Shown piece by piece: positions 22,701 to 36,341 of a stretch of DNA of 64,000 nt. Source of the DNA: Bolinopsis microptera (Eukaryota > Ctenophora > Tentaculata > Lobata > Bolinopsidae); assembly GCF_026151205.1 (NCBI RefSeq), contig NC_087076.1:14803675-14867674 (forward strand), in the 5' to 3' direction. The translations under genes were made by a program, and so were the position numbers. Below the pieces are notes generated by a model. The model was not told the DNA's origin. It ran no database searches and worked only from the letters and a program-made list of their open reading frames with translations. The stretch's first letter is position 1. Each line of letters begins with the position of its first letter.

Positions 22701-25700
22701 CACTACAATAGGAGCAAAAAGGGAGTACATGTCATATATAGAGCTGGCAGCAAGGGAAGAAGGCGAGGTGAGCGGCCAGTCTTATATATATGAGAGACAT
22801 TAAATGGAATTAGGGTGGTATGGTTCATTGACACCTCTGTTGAATAGCCTCTGGTGGTACTACCGATCTGCTGGGCAGACACGTCGACACGACCCACAGA
22901 ACCAGCCGAGCCCGTCTCTCTCTCTCCCTCTTATAAGGGTATCATCCCAGTCGTCGATTTAGTGATTTACCTTTCAGCATCAGGCTGACAAGGTACCGTA
23001 TTAAAATATAACAGCCTGTATTATATGTAGTACGTAACCAAGTCAGTATGTTACGCAAACATTCGGTAAAATATTAAAAGTTAAACGTGACCGTGGCACT
23101 AAATTGTTACTGCAAATCAGACCAAATGTGGCACACCAAAAAGCTGTTCGATGGAAAGTCCTACAACTTCGTTGGGTGAACATATTGATCCCAGAAAAAC
23201 GTTTAGGTCACGTGTGAAGAAGAAAGGGTTGCAGTTGGAGGAGAGGGCGAGAGGGGCCGCGTGATTGGTTGCGAATTGCCGGGGTTTGTTAATTAAGTTG
23301 ATGACTCCCTCTCCCGCTGTGACCCTGGGTAAGGACCTCCCGGACAGCTATCCTCCTGCCAGTCCAGCTGCTCTTCGTGTTAACTAGCTCTCTCTCCATC
23401 ACCTTTTCAGAGAGAGCCACTCTCCCTGGAGAACAGCTCCACCACTCAGATACCTCCTGGCACTCACGTGACCGGAATAATAAACCAATCAGCCCACAGG
23501 AACTTATCACGTGACTTAAATTATCGACCAATCACCACATTGGAGGACACCCCGTGACCAATCAGCACAGAGGAATTCAACATGAACAGGGACAATCAAT
23601 GAATAAAGGGGCCCAAACTCACGAATCAAGAATCGGCAATCCTAGGTTGGAAACTGAGAACAAAATGGTAGCTAGATAACAGGTGAGGGAGGCCACATGT
23701 GGGTTATTATAGTCGCAGGTACCAGGCACACAACCATTTACTGCCTTCCCAGCCTTCCAGGGGACCCGAATTGAAAACTATTTGGATTGTAACAAGCAAA
23801 TAGAAAGGTGTGCACTGAATGAAAATTGATACACGCTCTTTCTTAGTTGGTAAACCCTGTATATAACGCAAGCTTCATAAACAAGGAAACCTCAACATTC
23901 GGTGCCTAGCACACGGTTCACATACGATCTATTGAAAAGGTCCAGCGTAAAAATGCCAGTTCTCATTTTTAACTTATCCTAACAAGAATAAATCTGCCCA
24001 TAAACAACAGCTCAGATAAGCATTGTTCGGGTAAGAAGGAAACGACAGTACACAGTATAGGGTCTAGCAAGGCAAATACAGAGCTGGGATGAAGCATGAA
24101 AAGTCTCCCTTGGCTAACGAGAAATAGCGTGCTGAGAGTGAAAGACTGCTACCAAACTCTGTAATACCAGCGAGAAGCAGCCTGAGCCGCGAGGGGGAAG
24201 CTTTTATACTATAAATAGAACGTTACCGGCACTATGGAACACATTAATATGAAGAGCAAACCTTCGCTTCCCAACCAATCGGTTCCCCATATATAATGGG
24301 AAAATCTTTTGCCCTGCTAGCACTTTCTACACCAGTCACCTGTAACGCCCTGCCTTCCCGATCTATTAACAGAATATTGTATTTGACTGAATTTTTAAGT
24401 TGGTCCCAGCTGCCATTTATAAGTAAAATCACGGTCGTAAATCGTATAATTGCATTCTCTCGTTCAATCCAGTTTCAAAGTGATTTCAATGTATTGTTCC
24501 GCGGAGCATCACAAATTAGCAGGTAGAGAGAGAGCATCACTTAAACATTTGAACGTGAAAGTGCGATAAATGTGGAAGTAATGTGGAAGGAAAACTGGGG
24601 CAAACAATATAAAAGAAATGCAACTCTAAGTTCCCATACCACGTTTCCATGAAATTCATGTTATATGCATATTACCAAACCTAATAGATTTGCAAATACA
24701 TTAGCGCCGGGCCTGTAACCCAGATATTTGCAAGCAACACCTTATGGTTACTCAAAGGTAATGTCAGTTCCCAACAATCGCTCTTCAGATACTCCGCCTC
24801 TTGCAGACCAGGGTGGGAGAGTGGGCAGCCCCATTCACGTCATATCTCCGGAGACGGTGAGGGAGCCGCCCTAATAATTTACTGTTCCTCGTAAGGTTGT
24901 CGCTGAGAAATAAGGTGGCACCTAACGAACGATAAACACCTTAGGTACTCGGTAGTTCTAACGAACTAACATAAGAGAATACAGCTATACGTCCCGGCAA
25001 CCTGAACAGTGCAAATAATACGCCAAAATAATACGTCGTGACAGTGACATGTATAAAGCTGAAAGTTTAGAGTCAGAATCAAGCACAAAATCGCCACAAG
25101 CCTCACGAAGAGAGAGATGAGAATTCTTGATAGACGCTATACAAATCAAATATTTAGTAGCTAAATCCGTAGTCTCATGACAAGCACCATCTCGCTGGCT
25201 GATAAAGCAAAGCGTTCCAGGGTGCATGTTTGAAGTGCAGCTGTGCGATCACGTGACCTCCGCTAGGACCACGAGACAGGACCACGTGGGTACACGTGAC
25301 CTTTCTCACCACCAGGATTGGAGAGGGCCCGCCCGGCTAGCTTGTGAGTAGCATGCTCTCACTCACACGCACCACCATGAAAAACTCTGTCCCATTGTCC
25401 ACATATATGTTTACAAATTTGTTTTGGCAATTCGTTACCTTGGAAACGGCCTTGTCTTGTCGTTCAATCAGTTTGTCGCTCGGTGGGCGTGGCTCCAGCC
25501 ACAGCAACGGAACTGTCTGCACTAAAACGGTTGACGATAGGGCCCAGAACACGGAACAGCGTTTAAATGGAACTATCAAGGAGCGGAGATTCTAGAAACA
25601 ACTTTAAAATCGTGATGAGTCATATTTTGTTGTGGTGATGGAGGAGCAGCTCCATCAGGGCAAAGTTTAAAATGGAGCTCGCCATGTTCTCACTCGTCAG

Positions 25701-28700
25701 CCATCAGATCACCACTGCTTGTTGAGAGAAATTAAAACAAAGACCAGTCTAGCTGCTGCTTTTACCGGATTGTTTAACGCGGGCACCTGATAAAATCTAA
25801 CTACCAATCATATCAGCTGAGCCGTTCGTCACAATCCATGTCATTTTGCTGACGAATTGCGAGGGTTTAAAAGAAACAAGCGTGAGATGGAGCACCGTTT
25901 GAGAATCTTTAAATTAACCCGATTATTAAATTAACCTGAATCCTAAACCGATCACCACACACAGTGAATGCGGTGTACCTGTTAGTGCCTGTTGAGTAAT
26001 CCATTAGTAGCCACGTTGGACCTCATCTGATTTCTGACCTTGTCTGTCATTAATCCTTTATACCATTTCAATCTATAATCGAAGCAGCCCAGACAACAAT
26101 GCTTGAAATAGACTTGTGTAACGCCACCTACTGTCCTGAAAACTAGAGCTTGGGAAAAATCAAGCTTAAGCTTTTAATTATACTTAAAAATCCTGTGAAT
26201 AATAACCAACATCTGCCCCTATGACTTATCACACGTCTTACTAATCAGCAATCAGTACCAGGATATATCACATGACACATCACGTGTCAAGACAGTTCAC
26301 TGTTCACTACCACAACCAGGAGCTGGAGGGATATTTTTCTACGAGATAAGGCACTAAAAAGAAAACACTAACGACGGAGAAAGGTTGAGAGTCGGGGTGC
26401 GATATTTCTCCTTGCTCTGGTAGGATCTGACTAATTAGAGAGAGGGCTCCTAAAAACACCTGCTGTCCGAGCTTGTCGTATCTGGTACTTTCTCTAACCC
26501 TCCTCCCCCTCCTCTCATTTCTCATTGTTACGGCCCCTCCCTTTCTCCCTTTTGTTTCGTACTCCCTTCCCCACTGTCCAGTAACCTGAACCATTTGGGA
26601 GAAGTGCACCTGTCACGTGACACGTGGCGATAGTACGTGGTAGAATTTGATATGTGGCGGATTTGCACCGTGCCAAATCAACTCAGTTGGTTTGGCAGTA
26701 GTTACCAACTGTTAATAAAACAGTTACCTTGCACCACGACATGGATGAGCGATTTAACTTTATTTATAGTGAAACATGGCGGAAGTATATATTTTCGATT
26801 GAACATGCATATTATATAGTATATAAATATTCAAGACAGAGATTGTCCAATTGTAATTTCTATTACCGATCACCAGGCTGGAGAGAAAACTAATCTAAAA
26901 TTGGAAATGACCTTATAAAATGAAGAGCAAGCAGGCAACAACAAGCAAGGGCTGGGCAGCGTTAGAAATAAAGAAAGAACAACCAAAGACAGGCTGGTTA
27001 GATAACACAGCGAGGTGGTTGGTAACAAAGGTCCGGCACCAGGAAGTTAAACATATTGTCTAGTTCAAGTGTTGCCTCAGTACATGGGACTTATACTGAC
27101 ATTTCTAAGTGGTTACCTCATGCCCGTGGTAGGGGCACGAGCTCCATTGGTTACAAGGTTAACTGAGAGGGAGCTTACCAGGTCACACTGGGCGTTAGAA
27201 AAGAGAGAAAGAGAGAGAGTGAGCTTACAAAAAACAAATATTTTTAGCTGGCGAGAACTAAAGCTGGAGAGAGTGAGCTATGAGAGAGCAGTTTGGTGAG
27301 GTTATCACGTGACACATGCGACCACGGTACGGTTAAATGTCAAACTACTAATGATGCTCGGCACTCTCTCACCTACCAAAGCCTCATATGTACCTTTCAC
27401 ATTTTTGGGGGAGAATAAGTACAGAGATTTTAATAATGCAGTGTGGCAGGGGGTGGTATAGACTCACGCGACCGGTGGAGACTGACTGGAATGCAGGCGG
27501 CTGGGGATCAGGAGTGAAGCTACTGTTTCTGAAAGAGAGAAAAACTCGCCCCATTACAGAGGATACTTATTCGATGAGGAACCACTCTACTAAACATAAT
27601 GCCTCCCCACCACCCTCATCTGTGTATAGTAACCCCACTAATAAGAAGCTCGTTCTTCAACTCAAAACAAAAGAAGGTAAACAAAGGCTCCACAGTATTT
27701 CTTCACTCAAAAATTTGTAATTAACCAAGGTGCGACTTAAATCAATCTTGGCACTCATCCAAGGTTTAACTCTGAATAGATTTGGTAGAGGTCCTATGCG
27801 ATGATTCAAAGAAATCAAATCACAATCAAGCTCCACGGTCACGTGTCAATCCAAGTATTACGTAATGTGTTTATCTATCTTTCCAGAGTTCAGCTAAATT
27901 GAGGAAAAAAGGGCAACATGAAACATCGTCCCCCACTGGGCGACGTGAAACTACCATTAAAACATTACAATAAGACATACTGTCAACAAACCAGGTCGAC
28001 TACTAATTAAAGGCTGGTGTAGTGGGAGTCGGGAGAGACTGAGTACTGACCTTATCATAATTCTACCTTTAATTGCAATAAGTAAGCAGTGAGGAGAGGG
28101 GGACAGAGACAGAGACAGAGAGATGGAGAGAAAACTTTCCTCGTAAAGATAACGGGAGCTAAAGGTACGATATTACAATTCTAGCAGATAAAATGATCTC
28201 CCTGCTGTCAGGCAAGTCATGCAATAAAGGTGACAGGTTCAGGAAAGGGCGGGGGTAAGGTTCTCGGTTCTGCTAAGTGTATTTTATATCTTAGCACATG
28301 TTGAATATATCTTGGTAGCAGTGGCTGGGGATGGCTAAAGTTCGCGTATATTCCCGACATTTTGGTGGCACATCTACTGGATAATATTATAATAATAGAG
28401 TGATGCGTTGGAAACTAAATCACGTGATACTAAGATGCAGCCGTTAATTTCCTCGGTCCGACTTTAAGATGCGACTACAAATTGACAAAGGCTGGAGGTT
28501 TTATTGTAAATTCTTAACTTTACACCAGAAAACAGAATTAACAAACATTTAAACAAGAATCAGGTAATTGTTGATACAACCATCGAGCACACTTGGCAAC
28601 TAAATTGGTGGATAAGTCTGAAGATAAAGACTCTGTAACACAAATTAAACGATAAATCGTAGCAGGTGAGTGGGACTAGACATTAACCTCAAGGTTTTAG

Positions 28701-30395
28701 AGGAGAGAACAGGGAGAACAGCGTACAATAGTGAACACAAGCCTCTCAGCACATCAAAATAAGAGGATTAAGATCATTAATTGAGGAGAGGGTGGAAGAC
28801 AAAGGGGGTCGGGGGACGGGTTAGAAGCTTGGTAACACAACACCGAGGGGAGAAGGTGCCCAAATAATGGGGGTAAGCAGGTGAGAGGGGGGACTACAGT
28901 TCTCCCACCTGGCCTCAAACCAAAGCTGGTAGGGAACTCGTCGGCCTCGTCCCCAACCCCCACAAAGAATGAGAGCTAATTATTCAGTTTGGCTAGTGTT
29001 AACACAATGAGCCGAATTAATGACATTTAGGCCCATTGTAAAAATACCCCCAAATCTCGTTTTGTTAAAGGAAGTGTGAAATTTTGCTAGATTTGTGGAC
29101 TGTACCCAACGTATACAAAGACTTGTCACGTGGCAGTGAAATAGTCAGCCCATTGGTCGCGGATCTGGTTTCCCCCTCCTTATTGGGCACCCAAACTCTC
29201 AGCGGAGTCACGACAAAGACTAAAGAACACCTTACCTGGATCGGTGGAGAACGGAAAATCTAACACGGTAGTGCCATTAATAGTACTACTATCGACCATT
29301 TGGTAGGAGACTGGGGAGTAATATCATAGACGTGTTGATACTGTATAGAACTAGGGTTATTATTATGGGTAATGTACCTTTACAATTGAGTACCTTATAA
29401 CATACCTTTACAATAGGCAACATATTATTACCCGACCTTTTAGTCAACCCACTAGACACCTTTATTATGTGAGACTGGGGCATGTTTTTTCACGGTTTCA
29501 GGTTTGCCGTCTGATCCGGAAGAGAAAGGTTTAGGCCGGTCGTTAAAGAACACGTGATCAGAGGTTACACGTGATGTGTAGCTCAACAGGGAAGATGTAG
29601 TTAACTATCATTAGCAATTTATAGTTGTTACAATGCGGTAATCAACAGGGTTAATTGTTGATCAGTTTTCAGTTTAAACAGAGATATAGCAAATTGGATG
29701 ATAGGCTCACGTACCGTGTTCTAGATTAATATCAAGTTGTAAAATAAAGTGCGGAACTGATACAAGTCTGAAAACAGCTGAAAACAAGGTAGTGTTAAAC
29801 TATGTTGCGAACATAATTACGAGGGTGTGACACTAGATGGAGTCCTACCAACAGTTATGTTTCCTTCACTCTGTCACAAGGAAAATACAGATAAAATTAG
29901 ACCAATTCGTCCAAAATGGAAGGCAGAAAAGCAATGTACGGATTTGGGAGCGGGTAGACAGCGTTATTTGCCAAATAGAAATTACCAAACGGTCCGGTAA
30001 GGAAAACTAATTGGTGAAAATTAAGGTAAAAATGAGGCGGTAGAGGCGGTGGTGGCAGGGGAGCGAGGAGAGGGGGCTAGTGAGAGTTGACAGGAGGTTA
30101 ATTAGCCAGGTCCTGCTACAGCGCACTTAATAGGACGACCAGGCATTGGGCCCAACCGGGACCAAACACATATCACCAAAACATATTTGCATCCCCTGGT
30201 AGGGGCGCTAAATTTAGCTGGTTTAATGCAGACAATTATGCAGCGGGCAATCAGGCTGGTGGATGCGGGGAGGGGAACAAGGGCTCACGGAAAAGAGCTG
30301 GTATATTTAACAGGATTGGAGGGCAGGTGTCAGGGTGGCACTGGAACCTCGTCCCTCACTACCCAGATTTACTGCGGAGTTTAGGAGAAAGGAAG
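19800..30395. other. 10.6 kb gene-poor tract rich in E-boxes and simple repeats
   Basis: I find no convincing exon here. Open frames are short and lack family features. The stretch contains small GA/CT tracts (about 20307-20331, 21524-21549, 22916-22930), a poly-G run at about 22586-22598, and 17 CACGTG hexamers between 20661 and 29573. It might be a large intron, a non-coding RNA locus or intergenic regulatory DNA. Confidence 0.45.
23209..23562. promoter_or_regulatory. E-box plus CCAAT-box cluster
   Basis: Three CACGTG sites (23209, 23465, 23508) and five CCAAT/ATTGG boxes (23264, 23485, 23528, 23539, 23558) fall within 354 bp. Two sites have the extended form TCACGTGA(C) seen at USF/TFE-type sites. 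Such spacing is typical of CCAAT-NF-Y plus bHLH-zip promoters. No downstream gene is recognised, so the target is unknown. Confidence 0.4.
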
Positions 30396-30540
30396 AAGTT
30401 GCGGTAAATCGGGGATTGAGGTAAATCGAGGTTCTCGGTAAATCGAGGTTTGGATTGTTTACATTATGCATGTTAAGCCCTATTAGGGGGAAGGAAATGG
30501 CCGCGGTAAATCGGGGCGCGGTAAATCGGGGTTTTACTTT
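30396..30540. repeat. 'GCGGTAAATCGGGG' dispersed repeat, copy 1
   Basis: Repeated GGTAAATCGGGG/GGTAAATCGAGG blocks surround a TTTACATTATGCATGTTAAG core and end in CGGGGTTTTACTTTATA. The same arrangement is at 32488 and 37088. Read in reverse, the end (CAGTAAAACCCCGATTTAC in copy 3) looks like a pogo/Tigger terminal repeat. Confidence 0.65.
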
Positions 30541-30796
30541 ATAATACAAACCAAAGTAACACCAAAGTAACACCACAGGGTTCAACGCCCAACGGGTTAC
30601 AAAAGAAAAACAACATAATATACCTAATACCTAGAATTACTCCAAAAATACAATCATAAACCTTATGCTTAGATTTCATGAGGATTATTGGGTTCATTTT
30701 TTACGGTCCCTTTAGGCTGAGTTGATGTATTAACCCACTTTACTGGTAAACTCAGACGAATGCAGGTTAATACAAGTTCATTTCTTTTGTTACTTC

Positions 30797-32074
<1,278 letters not shown>

Positions 32075-32189
32075 AATATCTACTCTAAATCAGAACGAGC
32101 TTTTGCAGTTGATCAAAGAACACTTCCGTCTGGAGTGCTATCAGAAGAACTGGACATTGTACGATGAGGTGATAACATTTGAAGTGTAA
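32075..32189 (+). CDS. possible terminal exon of an unidentified gene
   Basis: After an ATTTTAG acceptor the frame reads ISTLNQNELLQLIKEHF, RLECYQKNWTLYDEVITFEV and a TAA. The LNQxELLQLIKEHF pattern loosely recalls the C-terminal helix of SAP30-type Sin3-binding proteins, which is only a resemblance. The same stretch is also open in another frame (SKSERAFAVDQRTLPSGVLS). Upstream exons were not identified. Confidence 0.22.
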
Positions 32190-32487
32190 TGATCACAACA
32201 GATGAGCAACTTTTCACGTTATTTATTATCAAACCATGATATTGAATGAAATCTTGCAAACTTTAAATGATCATAAAAATTATTTTAATATCGAATAATT
32301 AAATTGATTCAATTTAATGACAATGTATTATGATGATGATTTTCATATTACATAGGGAGGTGGGAGATTATCCAAGCATCCAAACATTAGTTTCTAGAAT
32401 CAAAGCGTTATTTATAGGTTATAGTATTGCAGTGTTTAGTAGGAAGCATCACGGCTCTCGACAGACAAAGTGAAACGTAGTTTGGGG

Positions 32488-32626
32488 GAAAGGGAACATC
32501 CGCAGTAAATCGGGGTTTTGTTTGTTTACATTATGCATGTTAAGGCCTATTTTGGGGAAAGGAGATGGCTGCGGTAAAAGGGGTTTGTGGTCAATCGGGG
32601 CGCGGTAAATCGGGGTTTTAATTTAC
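32488..32626. repeat. 'GCGGTAAATCGGGG' dispersed repeat, copy 2
   Basis: Same block order as copy 1: GCAGTAAATCGGGGTTT, then TTTACATTATGCATGTTAAG, then GCGGTAAATCGGGG near the right end. Confidence 0.65.
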
Positions 32627-33558
32627 TAAGAATATTTCATTTTCATCAGTAATTTGCTTTGTTTCACTTTGTCTGTTTCAATAAGGTAGTTCGATGGAGA
32701 AAGAGTACTAAATATAGGTTTTACTTATGGCTGTTGCATTGTTTCAAAAGCGAATTATTAAAAATCAGCTCACCGATTACGTAGGTTGATTTCGTACCAC
32801 AGTAAATAATTCTTAACTTCTTCATAGAATCAGAAATTTGTCGATAATCTCCATTCGATACCGATCATCTGCTGTCTGAATTTATCCTGAAATGATTGTA
32901 GAATGTAGGTAAGGTAAGGAATGAAAAGAACTAAGATTTTATCCAGCCATCTCCCGAAATACTAATTAACCTTCTGTCGGCCACTGTAAAGATCTACATT
33001 TCAGAATAGTATTGTATATCGAGCACCCTTCGTTCTCCTTACGTTTAGGTCAATGACATCTAATTAATGTATCAAGTAAATATTTCCAAACAAGATTTAG
33101 AATTTACCTGGTTTTGAAGGGTAATATATCAGCTCTCTTTTTATCAGAATATTGTGACTGTCATTCCAAGATAAAATAGAACAGTTCATGACAGATCTTA
33201 AAGTTTTAATTAGCATGTTAGATGGATTGAACATGAAATGAAATAAGAATATCTAAAGATTTCAAGAAAATTTCTGGCCGTTTCTGAATTGACTCAATGA
33301 TGACGATTTTATAACAAAGGAATATTGTTCGAAATAATTTATATGAAACGAATGATAAAAATGAACACTTATGTTCAAATATAAAGTGACCAGTTATACC
33401 AGCAATACTAAAAGTATCAAAACATTTCAAATTATTCATATAATATTGTCCATTTTAATTACTCAGTAAACATGGACAACATACCAATAATCAATATAAC
33501 ATCAGATTTTATAAACGAAAATCTGATTTTGCGTAATGGAGTACATGGAAGAAATCAG
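32627..33558. other. spacer downstream of FRA10AC1-like gene
   Basis: AT-rich, no supportable coding region; includes the 3' side of the minus-strand FRA10AC1 gene. Confidence 0.4.
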
Positions 33559-34440
33559 CTACAAGAATAAATCATCTAAAAACTCATCCATTTGGTCCTC
33601 ATTTGATTTTATTAAAGTTTCAGGAGCGGGGCCTTTCCAAACATTTTCAGCTGTTTCAATATCAGGCTCATTATCTTTTGAACTACCAGCAACTTCTGGA
33701 GTATTAGTGTCAATTTCTTTTGATGAATTAGACCGGGATCTAGACCTTTTCTTTTTATGCTTAGATTTTTTCTTCTTCTTGCTAATTTTATTCACTTTTT
33801 TAACCATATTAAGTTTAATTGAGCAATCTGGACAGAGTCTCACTTTAACAAGAGCATTTTTCTTCTCATTTTGTTCAACATACGCAAAATTAACTTCCCA
33901 ACTACAAAGCAGTAGTGTTTCTGAACATCCCTTGCTGCCACAAATAAACTGACCTTTACCCTTTCTCACTTCAGATTCTATTCGCCACCGCAGAGCTATC
34001 CTCTGAGATTCATACTTTGACAGATCTGCAATGCAGTACTCTTTAAAGAGTTTATCATAATAACGTTTGGCTATCCTCTCTTCCCAAGATTGGGTTTTTT
34101 CTGACTCCCATAAAAATTTGTGATTCTCTTTGACCACTGTAAAATCATTCCTGTCTTTGGACGAATCTCTGTTGAAATCTTCAACTTTGCCCCCATATAA
34201 TTTCACATAATTCTTTATAAGTTCTTTATGTCGGTCATATGCATCCATTTTGCGAAGATGAAATGTTTGTGTCTTCCACGACTCTTTATCGCTGTACGAA
34301 GTGAATCCACCAAGTTTATCCCGATTTGTTTTGTATGAACGTTCCATTTTTGAATCCATGTCTGGAGCCAGGAATGGTTTCTTTGGAGGGGGTTCCTCCA
34401 AATCGGAATCATAACCTCCATAGTCGATGATAGCAGCCAT
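33559..34440 (-). CDS. FRA10AC1: FRA10AC1 homologue (spliceosome-associated nuclear protein), 293 aa
   Basis: Single frame from ATG 34440 (CAGATGG) to stop at 33559. It has the conserved FRA10AC1 core: HLRKMDAYDRHKELIKNYV, then FLW...WEERIAKRYYDKLFKEYCIADLS, then a basic RIALRWRIESEVRKGKGQFICG and a Cys pair set (CGSKGC about 165-171; CPDC about 205) likely to bind metal. A Lys-rich/RS tract at about 215-240 and an acidic C-terminus (DEFLDDLFL) follow, as in animal and plant homologues. The human gene lies at the FRA10A fragile site and its product is found in late spliceosomal complexes. The length is close to the family norm (about 300 aa). Its ATG lies 474 bp from the stop of the METTL21A-like gene on the same strand. 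An ACTATACAG before the ATG may be a 5' UTR splice acceptor. Confidence 0.93.
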   Translation of the reverse strand: MAAIIDYGGYDSDLEEPPPKKPFLAPDMDSKMERSYKTNRDKLGGFTSYSDKESWKTQTFHLRKMDAYDRHKELIKNYVKLYGGKVEDFNRDSSKDRNDFTVVKENHKFLWESEKTQSWEERIAKRYYDKLFKEYCIADLSKYESQRIALRWRIESEVRKGKGQFICGSKGCSETLLLCSWEVNFAYVEQNEKKNALVKVRLCPDCSIKLNMVKKVNKISKKKKKSKHKKKRSRSRSNSSKEIDTNTPEVAGSSKDNEPDIETAENVWKGPAPETLIKSNEDQMDEFLDDLFL

Positions 34441-34914
34441 CTGTATAGTAAGTCTTATTTGGTGATAAGAATAAGACTAAAATTATTAACAATTTTTCAT
34501 ACAATTGTGCATTGATTTAAAAATAACAGTTAGAATCAGGTGGTTAGTGAGAGTGAGGTTTCATTTTTAGTGATTTCAAATGTCAATTATGAATAAGTAC
34601 ATTTTAGTACCACTGTGAATAACATGGAAAAATTAAGCACACCTTTTACAGAACATATACTTTTTATATAATATATAATCATCAAACATTCTGATACTGT
34701 TTTGGGAAACAAAGGAGATAAATTATATTTTATAATACGATAATATCAAATATATAATAGTAAATAGGTTTGTTGAAAAAGGTTCGATTAAAAAGAATAA
34801 ATGATAAAACACTGTTTTAAAATAAGTAAATGTAAGCTGCATATTCAGTAAGCTCGAAGGAGACAGTGTCTAAAATGTTTAGCAGTTGAGCTTAATTTAG
34901 TGCCACTTGCCTTA

Positions 34915-35574
34915 TCATATAAGTGATTGAGGTTTTGAAGAGAGACAATAAACGTGAATGTTATCATCAAATGCCTGAGGGACTTCTTTCACGATGAAGT
35001 GCACCTTGGAATTTTCTATGAATTTCTTGTCTTTTTCATATCTTATTTGACATGCCAGATATATTTTGCAATCCATGTTAATAGCACTGAAATCAATTAA
35101 AGTTTTCATCAGCAGATCAAAAGTTTCTTTTACATATATAATATCTGCACCAAGTACTATATCAGGCGGTGTTAAATTATTGTCAGTTAAAAAGTTCTTT
35201 ATATTAGCGCCCCAATTGAGAGCTTTACAGTACATTTTGGAATCAATGTGATTGAGATCAAAGTTTTGTTCCAAACTTGTCAGAAAATCTTCATGGTCAG
35301 TGGATACAATTCTTGCACCCAGTTTGTGGCAGGATATTCCCAATAAACCTGTACCAGCACCAAGCTCAATGACACCTTTGCCACAAACCAATGTAGGATG
35401 TTGTGCAATAAATTTACTTAGAACCACAGATGAACGCCACACACAACCAGCAACACCAGAAGTTGAGTAACTCTGCAAGATATCAATAGAATTTTCACCA
35501 ATTTCAAAGGTTTGCCGAGGTTGGTGCATTGCCTGAAAGATGTGGCCTCCATTTTCGTAAGGGACAAGAGCCAT
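34915..35574 (-). CDS. METTL21A-like protein-lysine methyltransferase, 219 aa
   Basis: Complete frame from ATG 35574 to TGA at 34915. It is a seven-beta-strand SAM-dependent methyltransferase: motif I ELGAGTGLLGI at residues 70-80, acidic STDH at 91-94 after strand 2, and the family-16 post-motif LGADIIYVKETF at 141-152, whose DxxY (Asp144, Tyr147) marks METTL21-type lysine methyltransferases. Human METTL21A trimethylates a lysine in Hsp70 proteins in the cytosol; that role is inferred here. The length matches METTL21A (about 218 aa). The assignment to 21A rather than 21B/C/D rests on the DIIYxxETF wording. Confidence 0.9.
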   Translation of the reverse strand: MALVPYENGGHIFQAMHQPRQTFEIGENSIDILQSYSTSGVAGCVWRSSVVLSKFIAQHPTLVCGKGVIELGAGTGLLGISCHKLGARIVSTDHEDFLTSLEQNFDLNHIDSKMYCKALNWGANIKNFLTDNNLTPPDIVLGADIIYVKETFDLLMKTLIDFSAINMDCKIYLACQIRYEKDKKFIENSKVHFIVKEVPQAFDDNIHVYCLSSKPQSLI

Positions 35575-35660
35575 AACTGTTCAAGTAGATAATATCTTCT
35601 ATAATTATATTATTATTATAAAACAGGATCTTACCGACAAAAATGATTCTTAAAAATACC

Positions 35661-36341
35661 TTAATGCGGTAAACTGTACCCTTGAAAAAGATTTTCCCAA
35701 CATCTGTTGCATGCAGCTATATCTCTAATTTCGTTCAATTCATGCAAGTTGTCCATTTGCAAATTTCTACTACTTAAATCACTTCTTAAAACCGATAACA
35801 ACATCTTCTATAATAGGAAAACAAATTTTAGGAAAACAAATTTAAATTTTGGTATTCATTAATAACAATCAAAACATATCATATCATAAAAATAAAGCCG
35901 CGCGTTGGTTGACTGCCTCAGTAAGGTGAATAATTTAAGCTTGAAGGTGCCCTGCGCATTTACAGAACCTTATGCGGCGATCACATATTCATGAGGACCT
36001 GTGAGCGCCAAATTTAATTTAGAGTTTCTAGAAATCATACATCACTACAAGTTACTCATGCTTTTGGATTATAAGAGTGCGGATTGTCAGGTATTTCATT
36101 CATTCATACTTAATCGGTTTAAAACTGTATATTTAGAACTCACTATTGTTTAAACTACGAAAGCAGAACGTAGATAATGGACAATATACCGACGACAATA
36201 CCAAGGACCCGAGTGCCGCATTGACTTTTCCGGATCCATTTTTACCGAAGGCTTATCCACCAGCTTAATATAACCATTGATACAAAGGCCATAATCTTTC
36301 GCTAGCTCTCCAATATCCACCTTGAAAGCTTGAAGCTGCAT
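35661..36341 (-). CDS. predicted small two-exon gene, 80 aa, unknown function
   Basis: Exon 1, 36341-36246, encodes MQLQAFKVDIGELAKDYGLC and continues to ...LVDKPS, with a GTAAAA donor. Exon 2, 35807-35661, follows a strong TTTGTTTTCCTATTATAG acceptor and encodes KMLLSVLRSDLSSRNLQMDN through RCWENLFQGYSLPH and a TAA. The join is phase 0. The two pieces together look like an ordinary small cytosolic protein with amphipathic helices and one C-x2-C-W motif. I do not recognise the family. Alternatives: exon 2 alone is an upstream ORF in the METTL21A 5' UTR (a GTATTT donor-like site follows the stop), or both are chance frames. Confidence 0.42.
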
